Positions 55,965-64,000 of a DNA stretch of 64,000 bases are shown here, one piece after another; position 1 is the first letter of the stretch, and each line of letters begins with the position of its first letter. The notes beneath the pieces are model-generated. The model was not told the origin of the DNA. It ran no database searches and was given only the letters and a program-made list of their open reading frames with translations. The stretch is from positions 95,085,840 through 95,149,839 of the forward strand of contig CM043971.1 of the NCBI GenBank assembly GCA_014529385.2. Direction: 5' to 3'. The position numbers and the translations under genes are program-made. Source of the DNA: Adiantum capillus-veneris (Eukaryota; Streptophyta; Polypodiopsida; Polypodiales; Pteridaceae).

Positions 55965-57527
55965 TTAACTTAGCGTAGTTGACCAAGTAAAACCTGATTT
56001 TTTACAAACCCAAGTGCCATTTATCTGCCTTATCAAAAGCAAAGCATTGCCAAACACATTTAGGCGATGAATTCCTTGTGAAATACATTGTTCCAACCCA
56101 AGAATTAGGGCTGCATATTCTGCTTCATTGTTGGATTGGGAGTGTAATAACTGTCCGATGGAGAATACTCTTTCTTGTTGCTCATTGAAAATAACTATGC
56201 CAGCTGTAGATTGGTCCATTGTTCTCTTGTATGCTCCGTAAAAGAAAAGTGAGTGAGCTCTTTCTAGCCTAGGACTCTCTACTATTGGTGTTTCTTCCTT
56301 TGCTTCCATGTTGACCTTCAGCTTCTTCTCATAGTGGTGATGAGTGAGAATTCTCGCTAAACTAGCCCTGGTGGAGTTTTCTACTTGCATGGTGTAGTCA
56401 AACTCTTGTAATCTAATTAACCAATTAGAGATCCTAGATGAGACATCCATGTGTCGCATTACATATGGGAAAACCTCCTCCATTGTCAGGATTACAAAGG
56501 GTCTAGGCAGGAGATAGGAGCGAAACTTTGTGGTAGCAAACATTAGTGCAAGAACCATATGTTCTACTTCGGTAAATCCCTTTTTTGGCGGGGTCATGAC
56601 ACGACTAGAGAAGTAAATAGGACGCATGAAAGAAGTTTGGGGGTCCTTTTGCATTAGCACGGCTCTGAGTGTATCACTTCCTACACTAGGGTTCACATAA
56701 AATGGCTCGTCCCACTTAGGGGGTGAAATGTTGGGAAGCTTAGCTAGGATTTGCTTTACCTCAGTAAACTGCTGCTCATTTTCTTTACTCCATGAGAATA
56801 CATCCCTCTGGGTGAGTTGTTGTAGGGGAAGGACCACCTGAGATAGCAAGTGAATGAACCTGCTTAAGTATCTTACATTTTGAAGGAAAGAAACCAACTG
56901 CTTAGCGGTGGTGGGTGACGACAAAGATACCCGGGCTTGGATCTTGCTAGGGTCAGCCTCAATCCCTTTTACTGAAATTACATGGCCAAGAAGAGTGACT
57001 TTGCTTTCACCAATGTGACACTTATCCACGTTGAGCTGGCCACCCAAGGTTTGCAGCCTGGTTAAGCCATCATAGACTTTGCTTAAATGAAGGGCTCGTG
57101 AACTATAGATGCAAAAATCATCTGTGAAAACCAGTATTGATGTTCCAAAGTAGGGTTGGAAAACAAAGGTCACATAGCGCTGAAATGTGGCCGGGGCGTT
57201 AGTGAGGCCAAAAGGGATCACCCTGTAAGCAAAGCATCCCCAAGGTGTGATGAAGGTTGTCTTCTTCTTATCTTCTTTGGCAATGCTAATCTGGAAGTAT
57301 CCTGAGTAGACATCGCATATTTTGTATCGTTTGTGACCCGCCACTTCATTGAGAATTTCATCCTGGAATGGGAGGGGAAAGTGATCCCTCTTCGTGGCTG
57401 CATTGAGAGGTTTATAGTCCACACAGACTCTCCAATTACCATTCTTTTTTGGCATGACTACTACTGGGGAGACCCATTCTGAGTCTTTGATAGGGTAGAT
57501 GAAACCTACTTGTAGCAAACTTCTCAC
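55965..57527 (-). CDS. Tat RT, degenerate RNase H, archaeal-type RNase H
   Basis: An open frame of 520 codons inside pol; its ATG is internal. RT, about residues 1-200: SPVVVMPKKNGNWRVCVDYK, ICDVYSGYFQISIAKEDKKK, FGLTNAPATF and the active site FTDD at 134-137 (FMDD or FVDD is usual; both Asp kept). The first RNase H (about 280-370) lacks its acidic set (YVNPSVGSD, LTMEE), as in other Tat elements. The second (about 435-505) has SNNEAEYAALILGLEQC, but its first catalytic Asp is Tyr (FFYGAYKRT). It is therefore well preserved in frame but probably without RNase H activity. Confidence 0.9.
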   Translation of the reverse strand: MRSLLQVGFIYPIKDSEWVSPVVVMPKKNGNWRVCVDYKPLNAATKRDHFPLPFQDEILNEVAGHKRYKICDVYSGYFQISIAKEDKKKTTFITPWGCFAYRVIPFGLTNAPATFQRYVTFVFQPYFGTSILVFTDDFCIYSSRALHLSKVYDGLTRLQTLGGQLNVDKCHIGESKVTLLGHVISVKGIEADPSKIQARVSLSSPTTAKQLVSFLQNVRYLSRFIHLLSQVVLPLQQLTQRDVFSWSKENEQQFTEVKQILAKLPNISPPKWDEPFYVNPSVGSDTLRAVLMQKDPQTSFMRPIYFSSRVMTPPKKGFTEVEHMVLALMFATTKFRSYLLPRPFVILTMEEVFPYVMRHMDVSSRISNWLIRLQEFDYTMQVENSTRASLARILTHHHYEKKLKVNMEAKEETPIVESPRLERAHSLFFYGAYKRTMDQSTAGIVIFNEQQERVFSIGQLLHSQSNNEAEYAALILGLEQCISQGIHRLNVFGNALLLIRQINGTWVCKKSGFTWSTTLS

Positions 57528-57575
57528 CTCTTTAAGTAGTGCCTCTTGTTGGATTACTCCAAGTCTTCTGAGCTT

Positions 57576-58253
57576 CTACACTACGGGTTTAGTGCCTTCC
57601 TTGAGTTTTATGTGGTGTCGCACTACTGTAATTCCTGTGATCTTATCATAGCCATCAATGAACAAAGTAGTGAAGTTACCTAACATGGAAACATATTCCT
57701 TCCTTTCTTCATCGGTTAACTCATTTGAGAGCATTTTTTCTAATTTACATGCATCCTCCAAGGACTGCGTACCTGATGATTCCTCTTGGTTTGTTGGGGG
57801 TGTTTCGGATTGTGTCAATCTTTTCGGGTCTTTAAGAATGACCCCCATCACTTCGATGCTACTCTCACTCCCGGTAGTGGTGGTTGTCTCTTCTCCTGAG
57901 GTAGACGAATAGTCGTTGGTGGAATCATCTTTTGAAGCCTCCAATATCATGTTGCGTTGCTTCCCAGTCCTCATGTCGTAGAATATGGACTTCCCTTTAG
58001 CATCCTTCATCTGAATCATTCCGGTGCTCCAGTCTTGTTTAGCTTCCATAGCCATAAGCCAAGGCCTCCCAAGAATGATGGGGTAGCCCTCCCCTTTGTG
58101 TGGCATGACAAAGATGTCTACCTCCACTTCTGTATTGAATGCTTTCACTTTGACTGCATTCACAATGCCCACGCATTTCGCGCGAGATCCCTTCCAAAGA
58201 TAGCCCCAGCTATCCTGGGTCTTGATTTCGTGGTACTCACCATTTTTGTCCAT
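57576..58253 (-). pseudogene. Tat protease remnant and linker
   Basis: An open minus-strand frame with AKCVGIVNAVKVKAFNTEVE, VDIFVMPHKGEGYPIILGRP and WLMAMEAKQDWSTGMIQM, matching the second half of the protease at 24338-25045 (AYLIILGRTWLITLGAKQDW). The first half, which should carry the DGGA active site, is absent: the text before it is MDKNGEYHEIKTQDSWGYLW. It continues as a Ser/Thr/Glu-rich linker to SNELTDEERKEYVSMLGNF, next to RT. Probably a deletion. Confidence 0.7.
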
Positions 58254-58387
58254 TTATTCCTCATTTTTGGCGCAAGGTGGAGTAATTGGGGCCAAGTTGT
58301 CTTCGGGCCATGCATCAATACATCCTGAACTAAGTCATAGGATTTTGCATACTCACCTAGTGAGAAGTCCACGATGTCTATCTTCCG

Positions 58388-59567
58388 TCACAGTTTAGCT
58401 ACTTGCTTGCTAGACTCGGCCTTCCCTTTCATTTTCTCTTCTCTTTGAGAGGCTTCCTCGTGCCTAGCACGCTTCACTCCCATAGCATCCACTTCTTCTA
58501 CCTTAGCTTTCCCTTTGTGCTTCTCTTGAATTGATTCTTCTACCTTAGCCTTCCCTTTAGCCTCCAAGCTAATGACACTCACCGCTTGGTTCACAGTAGG
58601 GGGGGGGGCGTAGTGGTGGAATGAGAGTTTGTGGTGGTGGTTTTTGTTGTATAGGTGGTCGAAGGATCTGGACCGGTGGGATCAGCCCTGGTTGCCTAGG
58701 TGGTGGTGGTCTTGCTCTTGGCAGAGAAATTTGATTCTGTCTCCCCCCTCTATTGAAATTATGCCTCCTTGGATGTGGGCAGTAGTACATACCATGGCCG
58801 TCTTCGCCTCAATTGTAGCAGTGGTACTCTTGATTCTGCCTTCATTGTCCTCTTCCTTGTTCTGGATTCCTGACAGGTGCATGCCCTTGCTACACCAGAT
58901 GCACGGATAAACTCTCTAGTTGGGTGGTGATGCGACTTAGTAAGTCTAGCTTCTCTTTTGATGCCTCTTGCGGTTGGGCTCTATGACTGGCTGTTATAGT
59001 CACTGGGGTTGGTCGGGCCGAGCTTGTTTCCTCTGACTCGTTTACTCTTGCTTGCATGTGTAGCTTCTTGTCTTTAAGGCGGGCTACTTCTACTGCCAAC
59101 TCATATGTTGCAGGAAACCTTCTCTTCACCTTCTCTCTAAGAGGCGACCATAGACCAGCAATGAAACAGTCCTTCTTTAGTAAATTAGGCACTCCTTCAC
59201 CTTCCTTCAGTGAGGCAACCCATCTCTCCCATAAGTCCACAAATTTGGACTCGTAGGTGGCATACTCTAGCAGACCTCCCTACTTCAATTTCGTCAGTAG
59301 CTGCCACAGCTTCTCCGAGGTTGTGCCTCCACCAAACCTCTTTACAAAGGTAGCCCTTAACACATCCCATGCATTCTTGGTAGCCTGGGACAATGCATTA
59401 TACCAGGACTTGGCCTCTACTTTCATCAGTAGAGGAAAAATTCGAAGTCGTGAAGCGTCGTCATCTTTGTTGGAAACGACACAAGCAATGTCAAAATCAT
59501 CCAAAAAGTCGGTGGTGAGATCTTCTCCCTTCTTTCCACTGAACATGGGGAAAGAAACACTTGCCAT
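58388..59567 (-). pseudogene. Tat gag, broken
   Basis: Starts MASVSFPMFSGKKGEDLTTD. Capsid: DDASRLRIFPLLMKVEAKSW, ATFVKRFGGGTTSEKLWQLL, a TAG at 59280-59282 (CAG in the + strand copy), ERWVASLKEGEGVPNLLKK, AGLWSPLREKVKRRFPATYE. Further stops follow, including TGA after QGRGQ shared with the + strand copy. The knuckle at about 58820 reads CYN-stop-GEDGHGMYYC, the second Cys codon being TGA. Then a Pro-rich stretch and a charged tail (KGKAKVEE, VKRARHEEASQREEK). Confidence 0.8.
58891..58891 (-). other. Marker for the clustered stops around the gag knuckle
   Basis: Around this position the gag frame meets TAG after SVHLV, then TGA after QGRGQ and TGA within the knuckle. The QGRGQ stop is shared with the copy at 62603-64000. 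Confidence 0.5.
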
Positions 59568-59896
59568 GGTAGTGACTCAGGAAATTACAAACTTTTTTTT
59601 TTATAGATTAATGACAGTTGCGGCTCATAGCGGCTTTTTATAGGGTTGGGTGGATAGGTTAAAATAGGATAAAGATAGAAACATTAAAGGAATGGTGGTA
59701 ATCCAATATGGGGAGAATGATAGGGTTTGGGGAATTAACAATTTCTCCTAGTACCGCCGCACCAAATAGGTAAACAATCTTCTGTTGGTAGAAGATTTTC
59801 CTATCTACATAGATATTCACATCCATATGTTGCAGGAATCAGAACGGGAATGTTGTCGGCCCGTTTTTCATCATGCGCAGAGGGTGGAGTACTTAC

Positions 59897-60429
59897 TTAT
59901 ACTCTTACCATGCCAGTGTTCATGAGTTGGCACATCCACAGGAGGTCGTCGCCTTTCAAATGGGCTCTATGTTTCCTTAGTCGCTCAGCACGTATGGGGT
60001 GATGGCGACGCGCCTGACCACTCCTAGTCTCTTGGCTAGTAGCAATTGTAGATAATTTCCATAGTCGGCGTGTTGCATGAAATCCACTCCATTCATCTGC
60101 AACTCGTCTCCAGCCCACTGGTTTTCACCTGTGGTGGAGAGATTCTTCAGGATAAGTTGTACAGGGAGAGGAGGAAGATCCTCTACCCGTCTTCCAAAAT
60201 AGCGAGAGCAGTAGCCGAACCACTCTTCCCTAGGACATGGGAATCTTCTTACCACTTCTTCTTCAGGATTGTCGAAGTAGACTGGTAGCACTCGCATGCG
60301 TCGTGCAAATCGGTAGGCGACCTTCCGCCGCTTAGCTTTGGATGACTTCCTCTTTGGCAAGCTGGGTACAACCCGGATTTCTGAGCTTGAAGCACTTGCT
60401 TGGCCAGATGCTTCTCCCTTTGGGGTCAT
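59897..60429 (-). pseudogene. Extra ORF upstream of gag (Ogre-like ORF1 position), one frameshift
   Basis: Minus strand, starting MTPKGEASGQASASSSEIRV. A basic patch follows (KRKSSKAKRRKVAYRFARRM, a possible nuclear signal), then VLPVYFDNPEEEVVRRFPCP, EEWFGYCSRYFGRRVEDLPP and QHADYGNYLQLLLAKRLGVV. A frame change near 60000 leads to KGDDLLWMCQLMNTGMVRV. The same ending is intact in the + strand copy at 61939-62254. I recognise no domain. Being separate from gag by about 330 bp, and on the same strand, it occupies the place of Ogre ORF1. Confidence 0.65.
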
Positions 60430-60606
60430 GTGTTTCCAGACTGGCTTATCTTTTCCTTACCTTTGGCTCAAGCAGCCCCTTTAGGCCATTTTGGAGTAAA
60501 GGTTATAACTTTGACTGCAATTTCTTTAGGGAAGAGAGGCCTCACCGTTTTCTTTCCTTCTTTGATGTGAATGACTTCTTCACAATGAATGTCGATGTAG
60601 ATGATT

Positions 60607-60864
60607 TCAGCCCCTTCGCTGCCTTCGTTGTTGGCACTCATTGACAGTGTGTCTTGGTTGACAATAGTGATGGCACTTCATAGACCTCCCACCTGATGTT
60701 CTCAACTTGTGGTTAGAATGAGCAACATGAGATGGAGAATTTACCTCTTGAATGCTAACGACACTGCAGCCTGGCAGTAGTACTTCAATGAAGGCCGCTA
60801 GTGCCTCCTTAGTCTCCTCCTCCTCCATCCTCCAGTTAGAAAATTCCTTCAGCCACTCGTCCAT
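60607..60864 (-). other. Short ORF with a CCHC-like motif, next to the primer site
   Basis: 85 codons on the minus strand: MDEWLKEFSNWRMEEEETKE at the start, then KCHHYCQPRHTVNECQQRR, a zinc-knuckle-like Cys/His pattern with one extra residue. It lies between the primer site and the extra ORF and may be the N-terminal part of that ORF, now out of frame. Its coding status is uncertain. Confidence 0.4.
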
Positions 60865-60920
60865 GATTGATGGCGTGCATCACTTTCAGCATTGTAAACT
60901 GAAGGGTTCTTAGAATCCCT

Positions 60921-60939
60921 CCTCAGTGGGGACACCAAA
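60921..60939 (-). promoter_or_regulatory. Primer-binding site of the Tat/Ogre-like element
   Basis: Directly after the 5' LTR (minus strand, ...CCCGTCA) come TT and TGGTGTCCCCACTGAGG. A TGG start just after the LTR is the hallmark of a primer site. The sequence is not the tRNA-Asp type of the two gag-only elements; I could not name the tRNA. Confidence 0.7.
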
Positions 60940-61092
60940 TGACGGGAGAAAAGCAAAACCTGAACCCCGACGGCCTCTAAAACACCGGGGGCCGAATGGC
61001 ATACCTCGAGCCTATCACAGTAAATCGAACAGGGGCACCATCTAGCTTTGAGCAGCTAGGATGCAGACCACAATGATGTGAACACCGCAAAC

Positions 61093-61127
<35 letters not shown>

Positions 61128-61929
61128 TAAATGAATAAAACCCTCGGGGATGTGAGGGAGAATTATTTCTGTAGTATTTACAATGACCTTCCTTCTAGCG
61201 AGGCGGCACACCGTGGTGATCGAGAGGTAGGGAGAAAAGATGGTGAAACTACTTGGTGCGTTTCCTAAAGACGACTCGATGATTGTGAAGCTTGCTACCA
61301 AGAGCGTGTATATGTGTGTGCATCGACCATTGGAGTTGAGAGGTGGACGTGGTTCCCTTTACATAGTGCAATTCCCAAAGAAAACCATCACACAAGCCCC
61401 CTCCCCGTGATGATAATAGTGTCAACTCTTCCCACTAAAACTCTACCAAGTGTTGACCTCTCATGAACACCCCCCTCCCCCCCCGATAGTGACCTCTCAG
61501 TGCCCTTTTATAGGTGTTGGCTGCTTGGAATATGGTAATCCCGATTTGATTAGGGTAAGCTAATCGGGGAGACAAAGCAAGGCGGTGGGCCCGATGTGGT
61601 TGACCCTTGCTTTGTCTTGGGAGTTATTTAAAATGAAAATCTCTAGGTGGGCCTTTGTGACCATCACCTAGAGAGAGGGAATTTACAAATTGGGAATTTA
61701 CAAGGCTTGGGAGAAAACGGAAGAAATGATGATCATAACCTACAAATTACTGAAATGGCATCGTGGTTGCGTGATGCCGGCAAATGATGCGTTGCCGGTG
61801 CGTTAGTGTAGCGTGTACATCTTTTCAGGGTCGGCCGGGGCATGCCTTTGGTGCATTTCTTCTTTTTGCTGTCGGCGGTGTGTGATTCGGACCGTCTTCT
61901 TTGTTGTCGATGTAGATGGCGTAGAATTC
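60940..61929 (-). repeat. 5' LTR of the Tat/Ogre-like element
   Basis: About 990 bp, partner of 47519-48480. The similarity ends at GAATTC (61929), ten bases before the + strand gag copy begins. It carries (GA)n at 61096-61122 where the partner has (AC)n, and an extra C-run near 61470. Confidence 0.9.
61504..61514 (-). promoter_or_regulatory. TATA box of the 5' LTR
   Basis: CCTATAAAAGG on the minus strand, at the position equivalent to 48055-48065. In the 5' LTR this would be the element promoter. Confidence 0.6.
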
Positions 61930-61938
61930 GTGGTTCGG

Positions 61939-62254
61939 CTACTGCTCTCGCTGTTTTGGAAAGAGAGTGGAGGATCTTCCTCCTCTCCCGGTACAACTTA
62001 TCTTGAAGAAGCTCTCTACCACGGGAGAAACCCAGTGGGCTGGGGACGAGTTGCAACTGAATGGAGTAGAATTCATGCAACACGCCGACTACGTAAACTA
62101 CCTGCAATTGTTGTTAGCCAAGAGGCTGGGAGTGGTCAGACGCGTCGCCATCACCCCATACGTGCTGAGCAACGAAGGAAAGGTAGAGCCCATGAAAGGC
62201 GACGACCTCTTGTGGATGTGCCGACTCATCAACACTGGCATGATAAGAGTATAA
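61939..62254 (+). pseudogene. C-terminal part of the extra ORF, + strand copy
   Basis: Begins inside the protein at WFGYCSRCFGKRVEDLPP and is open to the stop: LILKKLSTTGETQWAGDELQ, HADYVNYLQLLLAKRLGVV, VEPMKGDDLLWMCRLINTGM. It is nearly the same as 59897-60429 on the other strand but without that copy's frameshift. The N-terminal half is missing; the break falls at the LTR border (61929). Confidence 0.75.
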
Positions 62255-62602
62255 GTAAGTATTTCATCCTCTGTGCATGATGGAAAACGGGCCAATTGCA
62301 TTCCCGTTCAGATTCTTGCAGCATATGCATGTGAATATCTATGTAGATAGGAAAGTCTTCTACCAACAGAAGATCGTACACCTATTCGGTGTGGCGGTAC
62401 TAGGAGAAATCCTCAATTCCCCGAACCCTATCATTCTCCCCATATTAGATTACCATCATTCCTTTAATGTTTCTATCTTTATCTTGTTTTAACCTATCCA
62501 CCCACCCTTGTAAAAAGTTGCTATGAGCCGCACTATTAATGTAATGTAAAAAAAAAAAGAAAAAAAAGAAAAAAAAGGTTTGTAATTTCCTGAGTCACTA
62601 CC
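62255..62602 (+). other. Spacer between extra ORF and gag
   Basis: Non-coding. It matches the minus-strand spacer 59580-59896 (shared AGAAATCCTCAATTCCCCGA-like text), with an A-rich run near 62548-62578 just before gag. Confidence 0.65.
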
Positions 62603-64000
62603 ATGGCAAGTGTTTCTTTCCCCACGCTCAGTGGAAAGAAGGGAGAGGATCTCACCACCGACTTTTTGGATGATTTCGACATTGCTTGTATCGTCTCCAA
62701 CAAAGATGACGATGCTTCACGACTTAGAATTTTTCCTCTACTGATGAGAGTAGAGGCCAAGTCCTGGTATAATGCATTGCCCTAGGCCACCAAGAATGCA
62801 TGGGATGTGTTAATGGCTACTTTTGTAAAGAGGTTTGGTGGAGGCACAACCTCGGAGAGGCTATGGCAGTTACTGACAGAATTAAAGCAGGGAGGCCTGC
62901 TGGAGTATGCCACCTACGAGTCCAAATTTGTGGACTTATGGGAGAGATGGGTTGCCTCGCTGGAGAAAGGTGAAGGAGCGCCTAATTTCCTAAAGAAGGA
63001 CCGTTTCATTGCTGGTCTATGGTCGCCGCTTAGAGAGAAGGTGAAGGGAAGGTTTCCTGCAACATATGAGTTGGCAGTCGAAGTAGCCTGCCTTAAAGAC
63101 AAGAAGCTACGCATGCAAGCAAGAGTAAACGAGTCAGAGGAAACAAGCTCGATACAACCAACCCCAATGACTGCAACAGCCAATCATAGAGTCCAACCGC
63201 AGGAGGCATCAGAAGAGCAAGACCTGCTGAGTCGTATCACCACCCAACTAGAGAGCTTATCTGTGCATCTGGTGCAGCAAGGGCATACACCTGGCAGGAA
63301 CCCAGAACAAGGAAGAGGACAATGAAGGCAGAACCCAGAGTACCAATGTTACAACTACAGGGAAGATGGCCATGAAATGTACTATTGCCCACACCCGAGG
63401 AGGCATAATTTCAATAGAGGGGGGAGACAGAATCAGATCTCTCCACCAAGAGCAAGACCTCCGCCACTCAGGCAACCAATCCCACCTGTTCAAATCACAC
63501 CACCAGTGGTGCAACCACAGCTGGCCACACCAATTCGACGCCAGTCACCAATGCAACCACCACCACAATCACCACTTACAATCATCCTACACCCACCACC
63601 AATTGGTACCCGCACACCAAGTATCATTGGTCTTGCAGAAGAGGTCAAGATGAGTGTAACAGAAGAAGGATTAAGTAAGAAGACTATTCAAAGAACTAAA
63701 GAAGTGGAACAAGAGGTTAAAGAATCAGAAGATGCTACCCAGGTGGGGGAGGTAAGTCAAGAAAATTGTGTTACAAATGTGAGTACATCTTTAACCTTGG
63801 ATGAAATAGGCACCAAAGCGATCAATCGACAGCATCGGGCAGTAAGGATAAGAAGGTGTAAAGTGTTGATTAGGCCTCGTCAGAGTAAGAGGAATGCAAA
63901 GGTCATGAAAGATACAAGAGAAGAAGGAAACCAGCCTGTTAGCAAGGCTTTGCAGAAGATGGACAACATATCAAGCAAAGGGGAGGTCTTTGAAAACGGA
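62603..64000 (+). pseudogene. Tat gag, + strand copy, partial
   Basis: Starts MASVSFPTLSGKKGEDLTTD. TAG at 62783-62785 (after NALP) replaces the CAG of the other copy. Capsid text continues FVKRFGGGTTSERLWQLLTE, QGGLLEYATYESKFVDLWER, AGLWSPLREKVKGRFPATYE, ending RNPEQGRGQ with TGA at 63323-63325. Beyond the stop, in the same frame: CYNYREDGHEMYYC, a knuckle whose second Cys is Tyr, then a Pro/Gln-rich stretch and a charged tail (TEEGLSKKTIQRTKEVEQEV) that runs off the window. It is less damaged than the minus-strand copy. Confidence 0.82.

Overview
The window looks like heterochromatic, repeat-dominated DNA from a land plant. The evidence is the mix of elements: a Ty3/gypsy chromovirus with a C-terminal chromodomain, several Tat/Ogre-like Ty3/gypsy elements (a second archaeal-type RNase H, a tRNA-Asp-like primer site TGGCGCCGTTG, extra ORFs beside gag), and two L1-type LINEs. 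I see no intact host gene. Very long (GA)n/(CT)n tracts and deep nesting of large, decayed elements would fit a large-genome plant. A fern or other seed-free plant is my guess, but nothing here proves it.

Layout. 1-5300: 3' part of a + strand chromovirus (protease, RT, RNase H, then integrase and chromodomain after a one-base frame change), with its 3' LTR. 5301-7820: no recognisable gene. 7830-9434: an inverted, diverged copy of the same LTR. 9420-12600: minus-strand pieces of a Tat/Ogre-like family with palindrome-bearing tandem repeats. 12600-17415: a + strand LINE relic. 17454-22975: a minus-strand gag-only element with a palindrome-repeat leader, primer site and 5' LTR. 23011-28169: a + strand Tat pol relic. 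29801-30487: a LINE ORF1 fragment. 31504-31930: a pseudogene fragment of a PRP22/DHX8-type splicing helicase, the only host-gene trace I could name. 32820-35720: a roughly 1.45-kb unit, an LTR plus the end of pol, duplicated in tandem. 35731-42048: a + strand gag-only element with 5' LTR, tRNA-Asp-type primer site and palindrome-repeat leader. 42265-47518: minus-strand fragments (an unrecognised gene family, a protease, an integrase end). 47519-61929: a minus-strand Tat/Ogre-like element with both LTRs, carrying in its 3' region a nearly complete LINE bounded on both sides by (GA)n. 61939-64000: a + strand gag copy of the same Tat family, head to head with the previous element.

The most unusual signal is a leader made of diverged units about 285 bp long, each centred on a palindrome. 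The palindrome arms differ between families (AATAATCGCGATTATT, ACATGGATCGCGATCCATGT, and a GAGGAAAAAATC type) but stay self-complementary around an ATC..GAT core. The arrays sit upstream of two unrelated ORF types. Preserved symmetry with changed sequence suggests selection on a DNA or RNA structure. Almost all coding regions carry stops or frameshifts. The better-preserved ones are the 305-codon gag-leader ORF (19261-20175), the LINE ORF1 (52825-53775), the chromovirus frames and the minus-strand Tat RT frame (55965-57527).
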